From: Glycine soja
Taxonomy: Eukaryota > Streptophyta > Magnoliopsida > Fabales > Fabaceae
Direction: 5' to 3'
Length of the DNA stretch: 64,000 nucleotides
NCBI RefSeq assembly: GCF_004193775.1
Contig: NC_041002.1
Coordinates: 16,673,535-16,737,534 of the forward strand
The stretch's first letter is position 1. Every line of letters starts with the position of its first letter. Positions 54,874-64,000 of this stretch are shown here, in pieces. The notes under the pieces are model-generated. The model was given only the letters and a program-made list of their open reading frames with translations, made no database searches and was not told where the DNA came from. Made by a program: the position numbers and the translations under genes.

Positions 54874-56189
54874 TCACTCTTCAAAAGGATTTGTCCTTAA
54901 ATCGGCTTCTTCATCTACATCAAAAAGAGTTAAGTCAGACACATTAAGTGTAGTACTCACATTATACTCATTGGGCAATTCAATCTTGTATGCATTGTCA
55001 ATTATCCTTTCAAGTACTTGAAATGGACCATCCCCTCTTGGTTGAAGCTTGGATTTTCTTTGCTCCGCAAACCTCTCCTTTCTCATGTGAACCCATACCC
55101 AATCTCCGGGTTGGAAAACAACCTTTTTGCGCCCCTTGTTTGCTTGTCTAGCATAGATCTCATTCCTCTTTTCAATTTGGGCCTTGACTCTTTTATGGAG
55201 CTTTTTCACATAGTCCGCTTTGGCTTGTGCTTCCTTATGCTTAAAAACTGAAATATTAGGCATTGGCAACAAATCAAGAGGAGTTAGTGGATTGAAACCA
55301 TAAACAACCTCAAAAAGAGAACAACTAGTGGTGCTATGCACAGTCCTATTATAAGCAAATTCAATGTGAGGTAAGCAAACTTCCCAATTTTTAAGATTCT
55401 TTTTCAAAACGGTCCTTAGCAAGGTACCCAAAGTCCTATTCACGACCTCTATTTGTCCATCCGTTTGAGGGTGACAAGTAGTAGAAAATAGTAACTTAGT
55501 ACCCAACTTTCCCCATAAAGTCCTCCAAAAATGGCTTAGGAACTTGGAGTCCCTATCACTAACAATGCTTCTTGGTGATCCAGGGAGTTTCACCACTTCT
55601 TTGAAGAACAAATCTGCCACATGATTAGCATCATCAAATTTCCTACAAGGAATAAAATGAGCCATTTTAGAAAACCTATCAACAATAAAAAAAATATGGA
55701 ATCCTTACCATTACTTGTTCTAGGTAGTCCTAAAACAAAGTCCATTGATAAATCAATCCATGGAGAATCCGAAATTGGTAAAGGGGTATACAAACCATGA
55801 ACCATTACCTTTGACTTGGCCTTTTTGCAAACAATACAACGCTCACAAAATTTCTGCACATCTTTCTTCGTGTTAGGCCAATAAAAATGCTCTTTCAATG
55901 TATCTAAGGTCTTTTTGACCCCAAAATGCCCCATCAACCCACATTCACGGGCTTCACACACAAGCAAGTTTCTAGTAGAACACTTGGGCACACATAATTT
56001 ATTTTCTTTGAAGAGGTAGCCCTCATATCTATAAATACCATCTTTAGAAAACTTTTCACAATTTTTGAAGATTTCACTTAAGGTGTCATATCCTTCATAC
56101 ATTTTTTTCAAGCAATCAAATCCAATCATTTTTGTTTCAAGCATAGAAAGCAACAATATTTCCTTTACCCTTTTTATGTTTAATAACAT
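54874..56189 (-). pseudogene. Integrase of the CRM-like element, frameshifted
   Basis: Frame 55590-56189 contains the HHCC zinc-binding region (GHFGVKKTLDTLKEHFYWP, then CERCIVCKKAKS) and the first catalytic Asp in MDFVLGLP. A frameshift near 55665-55690 leads into the 263-codon frame 54874-55665. That frame has the second Asp in IVSDRDSKF, the third acidic residue in [10 protein letters not shown], and the C-terminal GPFQVLE and LRTNPFEE blocks. All three catalytic residues are visible but are not in one frame. Confidence 0.85.
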
Positions 56190-57751
56190 TGCTCAAGAAA
56201 TTCCACCCATTTGCATGCCTTTTGTTTAGCTTACCTCATCCCTTTAAGTATTTTAGGGACTCATGGTCACTATGGATCACAAACTCCTTAGGATAAAGAT
56301 AGTGTTGCCATGTTTTCAACGCTCTCACTAAGGCATACAACTCCTTATCATAAGTAGAATAGTTAAGGGTAGGACCACTTAATTTTTCACTAAAATAAGC
56401 AATTGGATGACCTTCTTGTAACAATACAGCCCCAATCCCAACATTTGAAGCATCACACTCAATTTCAAAAGATTTTGAAAATTTTTGCAAAGCAAGTATG
56501 GGAGCATTGGTTAACTTTTGCTTAAGAGCATTGAAAGCTTCTTCTTGTTTCTCCCCCCATTTGAAAACAACATTTTTCTTAATTATCTCATTCAAAGGTG
56601 CTGCCAAGGTACTAAAATCCTTCACAAATCGCCTATAAAAACTCGCTAGGCCATGAAAACTTCTCACCTTGGTCACACTTTTAGGTGTAGGCCACTCTTG
56701 GATAGCCTTGACCTTTTCTTCATCAACTTGAAACCCTTTGGAACTCACTACAAAACCAAGAAACACAACATGGTCTTTGCAAAAAACTGAAATTTTCAAG
56801 GTTAGCATACAATTGTTCCTTCCTAAGCACACACAACACCGATTTTAAGTGTGCAACATGCAAATCAAGGGTTGTGCTATAAACAAGGATATCATCAAAG
56901 TACACCACCACAAATTTACCAATGAATTCTCTCAAAACATGGTTCATTAATCTCATAAAAGTGCTTGGTGCATTAGTCAAACCGAAAGGCATAACCAACC
57001 ATTCATATAATCCATATTTAGTTTTGAAAGTGGTTTTCCATTCATCTCTTTCTTTAATCCTTATTTGATTGTAACCACTTTTCAAATCAATTTTGGAAAA
57101 GAAATAAGCACCATGCAATTCATCAAGAAAATCATTAAGTCTAGGTATTGAATACCTATATTTAATGGTAATATTGTTTAAAACTCTACAATCAGAGCAC
57201 ATCCTCCAAGAACCATCTTTTTTTGGAACCAAAATTACCGGGACAACACATGGACTCATGCTATCTCTTACCCATCCCTTACCAATGAGTTCTTCCACTT
57301 GTCTTTGGATCTCCTTGGTGTCTTGGGGGTTGCTCCTATAAGCTGGCCTATTAGGAAAAAAAGCTCCCGACATGAGATCAATTTGATGTTCAATTCCCCT
57401 CAATGGTGGCAACCTACTTGAAACACTTGATGGAAACACCTCCTCAAATTCCTGCAAAAGAGTTTTCACACTAGAAGGCAATTCAAAGTTGTCAAAAGTG
57501 TTAGTGGTCAAAACATAATTTTTGCAAATCAACAAGTATAGGGGCTGTTTTGAATGAAACAATCCTTTGACCTCTCCATTTGTAGCTAGAAAATTCTCCC
57601 TCACTTCAAGTGTTTCACTCATCTTTTCTCTCTCTTGTGTTTCCCTCTTTTTGTCCTCACTTTTTGAACTCTCAAATGTTTGGCTCTCTTTTTCTTTTTC
57701 TTTCTTTTCTTGAAGAATTTTCTCTCTCATTTTTCTTTGATCCTCACACAC
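56190..57751 (-). pseudogene. Reverse transcriptase and RNase H of the CRM-like element, frameshifted
   Basis: The first frame (57751-56723) holds an acidic/basic linker (EKEKESQTFESS). The RT follows: QVEELIGKGWVRDSMSPCVV, ILVPKKDGSWRMCSDCR, FSKIDLKSGYNQIRI and the active-site box VVYFDDILVYS. A frameshift near 56790 leads to 56832-56236 with RT thumb text ([18 protein letters not shown]) and RNase H motifs ([46 protein letters not shown]). The frame then stops before the integrase. Confidence 0.88.
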
Positions 57752-58553
57752 TTCTTGTGGATGGTTTGAGCACTATCTTTTTGCCTTGATACGTGAAGGA
57801 TATCTTGTTGGTAAAACCATCATGATTAGCCCTCTTATCAAATTTCCATGGTCTCCCCAAGAGTAAGTGGCTGGTCTCCATAGGAACAACATCACAAAGC
57901 ACCTTACCATTGTACTATCCAATGGAAATATCCAACTCCACTTGTTTCCTTACTTGCACCTCTCCATCCTCACTAAGCCATTGAAGCTTATACGGCCTAG
58001 GATGTGGTTTTGTGACTAAATTCAATTTTGACACAAGTCTTGCACTTGCCACATTGGTACAACTCCCTCCATCAATGATCATCATGCAAACTTTTCCATT
58101 GATCAAACATCTAGTGTGGAAAATGTTTTCTCTTTGACTTTCCTCCACAGACTTCAATTGATGGCCAAGTAACCGCCTAATCATCAACAGTTCCCCTTCA
58201 GGTGTTTTCTCCACTTCCTCCTCATCATCCACACTCTCTTCTCCCTTTTCAACTTCAGACTCACTAATGTACTCTCTATCTATAAGAATCATGGCTTTCT
58301 TGTTAGGGCACTCATACGCATAATGTCCCAAGCCTTGGCACTGAAAACACTTCACATCCCGACTCTTTTTTGAGGATTGTTCATGGAATTTTGGAGGATT
58401 TTTTGATGGTATAGGTGCTGCATTAGAGGTGGTAGCCCCTTTACTCTTGTCCTTCCAACTAGAAGAACCATAATTAGTGGAACTCCTTTTGGCCACACCT
58501 TTCCTTTTCAATTGTTGCTCTACTCGGATTGTTTTTTGAAGCAAATCCTCCAT
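57752..58553 (-). pseudogene. Gag zinc knuckle and protease of the CRM-like element
   Basis: Contains CFQCQGLGHYAYEC (CCHC knuckle), then an acidic linker, and the protease with MIIDGGSCTNVASARLVSKL; the active site is DGGS, where gypsy proteases usually have D-S/T-G, a form also seen in this lineage. A TAG at 57915-57917 interrupts the protease (SIG, then YNGKVLCDVVPM). A one-base frameshift follows before the RT frame. Confidence 0.82.
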
Positions 58554-59216
58554 TTCAACAAATTCCTATAGCTCAACAACATCATGGATATCACTATTTA
58601 AACCATTAAGAAATCTAGCCATAGTTACCTCTTCATCCTCTTCTATCTTGGCTTGAATCATGAGCACCTTCATTTCTTTATAGTATTCCTCAACGCCTTT
58701 GTTACCTTGGGACAACTTTTGAAGTTTGAATTTTAAGTCCCTAGTATAGCTTGTTGGCACATACCGCTTCCTCATGATCCTTTTCATCTCAACCCAAGTT
58801 TCCACCAAAGGCTCCTCATTTCCAGCTTTCTCCCTTTACAATTTGTTCCACCAGACAAGAGCATAATCCGAGAATTCCGCAGTTGCTAGCTTCAATTTTT
58901 GGGCCTCCTCATAGGTGTTACATGAGAAGATATGCTTTATCTTGAGCTCCCACTTCAAATATGCCTCCGAATCACTTTTGCCTTTAAAGGAAGGAATGTT
59001 GAGCTTGACTCCTTCAATTTAGTTTGGCCTTGGACCACCACCATTTCCTCCTCTCCTTTCGTCTTCATGACGTTCACGATTCTCTAATCGCTCAATTCTT
59101 TCATACAACTCCTCATTTTTCTCTCTCAATAGTCTTTGCATTTGAGCATTGAGAGCATCCAACAAGAATCTTTGTGCCCCATCCAATTGATATTCACCGC
59201 CACCTGGCATGTTCAA
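58554..59216 (-). pseudogene. Gag N-terminal and core region of the CRM-like element
   Basis: Starts MNMPGGGEYQLDGAQRFLLD, followed by a Glu/Arg-rich coiled-coil segment. The same frame then continues through a stop at 59019-59021 into the core gag domain (LKWELKIKHIFSCNTYEEAQ, WVEMKRIMRKRYVP, GVEEYYKEM, MARFLNGLNSDI), with two further stops at 58836-58838 and 58566-58568. No frameshift is needed, so only point mutations broke it. Confidence 0.85.
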
Positions 59217-59790
59217 AGTAAAAATAATAATAGTTATAAAGAAAATAGAACCTCACCACACTCAAGTGTATCTCTCAAATATGGCTTTTTTTTTTAATTT
59301 TGTACACTCTTGCCTTTTTCCACTCTAGAATTCTCCTTGAGTTCTAAAGCAATTCAAGAGAAAGTTTACACAAAGTTCAACCACCAATTTGTGACAAGGA
59401 ATAGGTTTAGGGTTAGGCTAACAAAGGCTTAGAACAAGGAAAAAAAATTCCAGCAACTACACAATGGGATTTTTTTGAAGGAATTAAACTTCATAATTTG
59501 GTAATTCAAACCTTCTAATAACCAATTATATTACCTTCAAGAATTTTTGAAAGCTATTATAGCATGAACCATTCAACCCAAATAATTTTGTTTCAAAATA
59601 AGTTTCTGCCCCTTTTTTTTTAACAAGAAATTAAAGGCCTAATTTTTGCAATGGTTCAACCTCAACAAAAAAAAAATAGCATGAACAAGGTAATATAAAA
59701 TGGCAAGGAAGAAATTAGAAGGATGTTACCAAGAAATTTCAGCCCAAACAGTCTTGAAAAACCCTTGAACCGTAGCTCTGATGACCAAAA
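59217..59790 (-). other. Leader of the CRM-like element
   Basis: Between the 5' LTR and gag. The primer-binding site lies at about 59770-59788 (TGGTCATCAGAGC on the minus strand). AT-rich, no coding. Confidence 0.7.
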
Positions 59791-60633
59791 TGATGTAAAC
59801 CCATTTGCACAAGGGTTGAGGATGGATCTTCAAAGGTTTTTTTTTTGTATGAAATTTAGAAAATGGAATGGATGAGGAGAATGAAGAAGGTGGTTGGAAG
59901 AATCACTCCTCCAGAATTAGTGTCACACACAAGGTGGTGTTCCTTGATAAACCAATTTCTTGAATCACTTAAGGAACTAAGGAGATTCACTCTCACACTT
60001 TAGAAGGTGATTAAAACTCAGTTTAAGGTCTATTTTTGTATTAGAAAATGTGCAGCCCATAAATAGGAATGACATCAAGTTGGTTACACAAGTAAGAAGA
60101 TGAAATGATCACCAATAATAATAATCGATGGTGTCATTATACCTAATTAAAACTAGAATTAAGACAAATGATCACCAATAACAACAATTGATGGTGTCAT
60201 TATACCTAATTAAAACTAGAATTAAGACACAAAAACATGTGGAAAAATGCTTAGCTCTTGGTCAGCCAAGAGGCAGCCACAAGCCTAGAGTTTCCACCTT
60301 ATTAAACCTTAATTTCTTTAAATTAAAACAAGCCCATAGGTGGTGAAAATCCAAAGAGAATTGACAGCCACTTTAACACAAGTTTGGGCCTTTATTTCAA
60401 CTAAAAAAATGCTAATAAAACCACTCAACAAAGGTGGCACCCTCTACTCTTCTTGGAACATGGTGCAATTGACAATCCGAAGCTTCTCCACTTATAACTT
60501 TGGCCTAAATTCAAATAGCATGGTTAACACTTGTTAAAGAGCTTCCTTGGCCTTCTTTGTTCTAGCCCTTGGCATAGGTCTTCCAAGTCCTTCTAAAGGT
60601 TCCGTGCCCTTAGTTCTTGCCATGTCCTCATCA
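59791..60633 (-). repeat. 5' LTR of the CRM-like element
   Basis: 843 bases, direct repeat of 54023-54868, followed by the target duplication TAAGG. Confidence 0.9.
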
Positions 60634-61285
60634 TAAGGGTACAAAGATTACATCCAATCCTTAAGAAAAACTAACTGATCATTGCGTAGAGCACAAGGCT
60701 AAGAAGAGAAATGACGAAGGAAGTGATCCATGGTTGCAACTCTGCAGCACCTCGACTCCACTTTTCCTTTTCTCCTTCTTCACTCTTTCTCTGAGTTTTT
60801 CACTGGTATTTACTTCAGTTGGGATGATTTTTTAACTTCCTAAACATGAATATTTATATAAAAGAACCATGAGGTGTTGAGAAATTCGCCTAGGCGAGCC
60901 GTAGCTCATCTAGATGAACTTATGACTTAGTGCTAAAGGCACCAATTCGCCCAGCGAGCTGTAGCTCGCCAAGGCAAGTTGGTTGCTTATGGCTGAAGAA
61001 ATCTTATTAGCCCAGACGAGCTGGATGCTAGCCTAGGCGAGTGGATGTTTGAAATCTCTAAAAATGACCATTTTGCCCTTCCTTTTGAGTTTGTTTCTGG
61101 ATCTAACAAACAACTATAAAAACCTACAAAATCATGGATGAATATTTCATATTTAAACAAAAACATTAGTAAATGTACACTATATAACAACTAGATTTAA
61201 GGGTAGTTTATAAGAAAACTATTACAATCGGAAGATAAGTGCTAACATGTTAATCCCAAAAATAACTGAAATATGGAACTTATTA
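60634..61285 (-). repeat. Athila-like 3' LTR, proximal part
   Basis: Continues the LTR split at 54022. It contains clustered CGCC(C/T)AGGCGAGC / GTAGCTCGCC motifs at about 60890-61050. On the minus strand it begins TTAATAAGTTCC directly after the purine tract. Confidence 0.6.
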
Positions 61286-61302
61286 ACTCCCCGAACCTAG
61301 AA
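61286..61302 (-). other. Polypurine tract of the Athila-like element
   Basis: On the minus strand CTAGGTTCGGGGAG, immediately before the LTR start. Confidence 0.5.
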
Positions 61303-62775
61303 TCTTGGTTGTCCTAAAGCAAAGTAAAGAAAAATTACAAATAACAATAGTATAAGTATAAAATAAATATGCTTCAAAAATTATGAACATGCTTTGTAAA
61401 GAATCAATCCTCAAATTGATCAGAACAACATTTTTCAAAATGCAACAATGAGAAATGAAGGCACAAAGATGGAATTCACAAATCCAAAAATTAGATTAAG
61501 GTCATTTTGCATTTTGTTTCTAAAGAACATTAGAGGAAACACTGGATGCATTCAAATAGAGGAAAACCTTATCAAAGGTGTATAATTCTCACACAGGCAA
61601 GTGTTTCATCTCAATTCCTATCACTAATATGTCCTAAATCAATTTTGCAAGTCATTTCCCATCAAATCAAAGATAATGTGCATAATTATCATGGATAAAT
61701 AGGTCATTTTAAGGTTGGGCTTGGTTTTGAAGGAAATCTTGGTTTTTCTGGATATTCAAACTTACCTTGAGAATAGGAGAGCAGACATAAAAATCTAGCT
61801 AGTAACTTAAACGAATGATCACTTCCCATCCTTTTTCGTTTCAACCAAGTTATCACTTCTTTCTATTCAAATATTTACAACAACTCTGTACATGATTCAA
61901 ACATTTATTTATCCATAAAGAACTTATTTTTGCTTTTCTTTTTCTTTTCTATTTTCTTTTCTTTTTTTGTTCTTTTCTTTTTTATATAAATATTTAATTT
62001 CCTTTAATACCCATAAAAATAGAGTATTTACATCACATTAGCCACCAAATGATAGAAATCCCCATCAAAACACCTTTGCTCTCCTAACCTAGGGTAATGT
62101 AGGAAACTTTTATCCTAGGTTAGTGTTCCAAAAATATCAAGTGTTTGACTCAAAGGGCTTGCAAATGGCAAAAAATAATATACATTGGGATAGCTTTTTG
62201 GCTAGTGGCTTAAAATGTAAAGATAGAAAGAAAGCCTAAATCATATGTTATGAAAATTAGAAATTTATGCAAAATTGACTGTAGAACATATCAATGAGGA
62301 CACTCGATGTAAAATCAGTGTTTCAAAAGTTGTTGTTTTATCAAGTCTATGCAAAAACATCTGAATTCATTTGGTTTTTGGGAAAGTCCTTCATTGTTTT
62401 CATTCTTAATGTTTTTTTAAAAAAATCCTTTTTGTTGTGTTCTGATCCAAAAATAAATTATAAGAAAATGGTTGTTGATTCTTTCCAAAGCATGCCATGT
62501 TCCAGAAAAATTTTCTGTTTTAAGTCCCCAAAAGAGTTATAATCTATAACTATACTAACAAAATAAACTCGTGTAAGCTTTTCAAAAAATTAAAAACAAT
62601 AAATAAGGTAATAAAGTACTGAAATTTAATACAAAGCGATAAATAAACAGATAGACAAGTTAACAAATTTTTGAAGATCATGGCTGAGGAGCTTAATCTC
62701 CTTGACAATCATGGTAGAAGCTCAGTCTCTTCCAATGAAATAATCAACAGGATCTGCCATGTCTTCATCCTTCTC
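61303..62775 (-). other. 3' untranslated region of the Athila-like element, no gene seen
   Basis: AT-rich. Short frames such as 62294-62542 have no recognisable content. Confidence 0.5.
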
Positions 62776-64000
62776 CTAAAAAATAGGTCTATCCCTAGGC
62801 CATGCAATGATTGCTCTAACAAAACAAATTAGACATTCAAAAACATAATTCATGAATAAAGACTCAAAAGTAAAGTTCAGAAATATAAGACATAAAATTA
62901 AAGTAACACAAATTAAGACAAAATATAAAATATTGGGTTGCCTCCCAGGAGCGCTTCTTTTACATCTTTTAAGCTGGACATCATGTTGTGGTAGAGGCTT
63001 CAGTATTTCATCATCCATAATTCTTTTCTTCTTCATAAGCAAATCCTTCATGAATTTAGCATATGTTGACATTTGCTCTAACGCCTCAGAAAAAGGAATG
63101 TTAATATGCAGTTGTTTAAAAATATCTATAAAATGCCACTACTACCTTTCCTTATCTTTCTTTGATGGAGCATGCAGATAAGGAAGATGCTCAATTGGAG
63201 GATGCTTTACTATAGCTTTATCTTTAGTAGTAGTTTGTTCATTAGATTTCTTCTTCTCTTCTTCACTTACCTATTTTTCTTCCACTTTTTCACTAGTCAC
63301 CACTTCATCATTTTTCTTGTTTTCTTTTTCAACTCCTTCTTTATTCATTTTCTCATCATTATCCTTCAAACCAATCACAGTCCCCCACCTTGTTGTAACT
63401 AAATTACAATGTTCCTTTGGGTTGACCTGTGTGGTTGTTGAGAAAGATCCACTTCCATGTTCAGATAGTTGTTTTGCCAGTTGTCCAACTTGAACTTCTA
63501 GATTTTAATAGAAGCATCGGTGTTCTTCTGGTTTGCGATGGATACCTGCATAAACTGTGTTAAAGTATCTTCCATCTTGGACAATTTGTCTGGTTGAGCT
63601 TGTTGTTGTTGTGGACCCCTATTTGAAAAACCTCCATAAGAGTTGTTAGAAGGACCTATAAAAGAAGTGTTAGTGGGACCAGAATTTTGTGGTCTTCATC
63701 CATAAGGCTGATTTGAACCTGAGCCACCTCTATAGCCTTGGTAGCTTGTTTGAAAGTTTTGTTGAGGTCTGGCCTGGTTTTGCAAATAATGGGCATCCTC
63801 TTCTTGTTGTCCATCACCAGATGCTGAACAGTGGCCATTCTGATGGTTGCCACCACAGAAATCACATCTCAAAATTTGTTGAACTTGGTGAGCTTAATGT
63901 GTTTTCTATGGTCCACCTTGCTGATATTACTGAGGAAGTTGGCCTATCTGCTTTGTTAAGGCCTCAATTTGTTGCGTCAAGAGTTTGTTATGTACAAATT
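62776..64000 (-). pseudogene. Athila-like gag C-terminal region, cut by window edge
   Basis: On the minus strand, from 64000 downward, come an Asn/Gln-rich stretch with QIEALTKQIGQLPQ and a knuckle-like CDFCGGNHQNGHC. Next come SYQGYRGGSGSNQPYG, FMQVSIANQKNTDASI and VNPKEHCN-type text. The frame at 63072-62776 holds MSTYAKFMKDLLMKKKRIMD. Then the sequence passes directly to post-pol text near 62940 (GCGCTCCTGGGAGGCAACCC on the minus strand). Protease, RT and integrase are therefore deleted. Several stops occur. Confidence 0.75.

Larger units (their letters stand above)
54023..60633 (-). mobile_element. Ty3/gypsy chromovirus (CRM-like), 6.6 kb, structurally complete but broken, TSD TAAGG
   Basis: LTRs are 54023-54868 (3') and 59791-60633 (5'), both running TGATG...CATCA. 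TAAGG flanks the element on both sides. The primer site TGGTCATCAGAGC next to the 5' LTR fits initiator tRNA-Met with one extra base. Domains run in gypsy order: gag, zinc knuckle, protease, RT, RNase H, integrase. The C-terminal end (FNVSDL-like, then [10 protein letters not shown]) resembles CRM elements, which lack a classic chromodomain; that clade call is tentative. I count about 30 differences between LTRs, so it is older than the element at 17484. At least four stops and three or more frameshifts break the coding region. Confidence 0.9.

Overview
The window is a piece of a plant nuclear genome, most likely soybean or a close legume. The evidence is AT-rich DNA, one intron-containing SBP-box (SPL) transcription factor gene with a miR156 site, and a dense nest of plant transposons. 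The retrotransposon LTRs carry many copies of the palindrome TGGTAATCGATTACCA, and a CACTA element has CACTACTAG-type ends; I associate both with Glycine. The species call is inference. I see no bacterial, organellar or viral genome segment, no CRISPR array and no tRNA or rRNA gene.

Layout. 1-2.7 kb: degraded Ty1/copia pol on the minus strand, with its probable 3' LTR. 3.1-8.5 kb: LTR fragments of one Ty3/gypsy-related family in both orientations around a tiny deletion derivative. 8.55-31.86 kb: one L1-type LINE split by two insertions. The first is an 18.6 kb CACTA transposon (9062-27705) and the second a 2.8 kb solo LTR (27985-30760). The CACTA element holds broken transposase genes and captured fragments of GH81 and GH1 glycosidase genes. 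It also holds an unidentified gene fragment present twice in inverted orientation, and a two-exon gene for a stress-response A/B barrel (Dabb) protein that looks complete. A non-autonomous gypsy-like element (17484-23838, 5-bp target duplication) sits in the CACTA element and itself contains a copia-type solo LTR (21202-22298, 5-bp target duplication). This gives a four-level nest with readable junctions.

34.5-40.8 kb: the only clear ordinary host gene, an SPL gene of three exons encoding 344 aa, with introns of 1.76 and 3.48 kb. The miR156 complementary site is in the last exon.

41.8-53.5 kb: older retrotransposon wreckage. It includes an Athila-like gypsy remnant with PBS, gag, protease and RT N-terminus, the 3' end and LTR of a chromovirus, a copia gag fragment, and LTR pieces. 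53.5-64 kb: a second Athila-like element on the minus strand, whose LTR is split by a structurally complete chromovirus (54023-60633, 5-bp target duplication). That chromovirus has all its domains but several stops and frameshifts.

Functionally, only the SPL gene and possibly the captured Dabb gene look able to make host-type proteins. The rest is a record of insertion, gene capture, duplication and decay.
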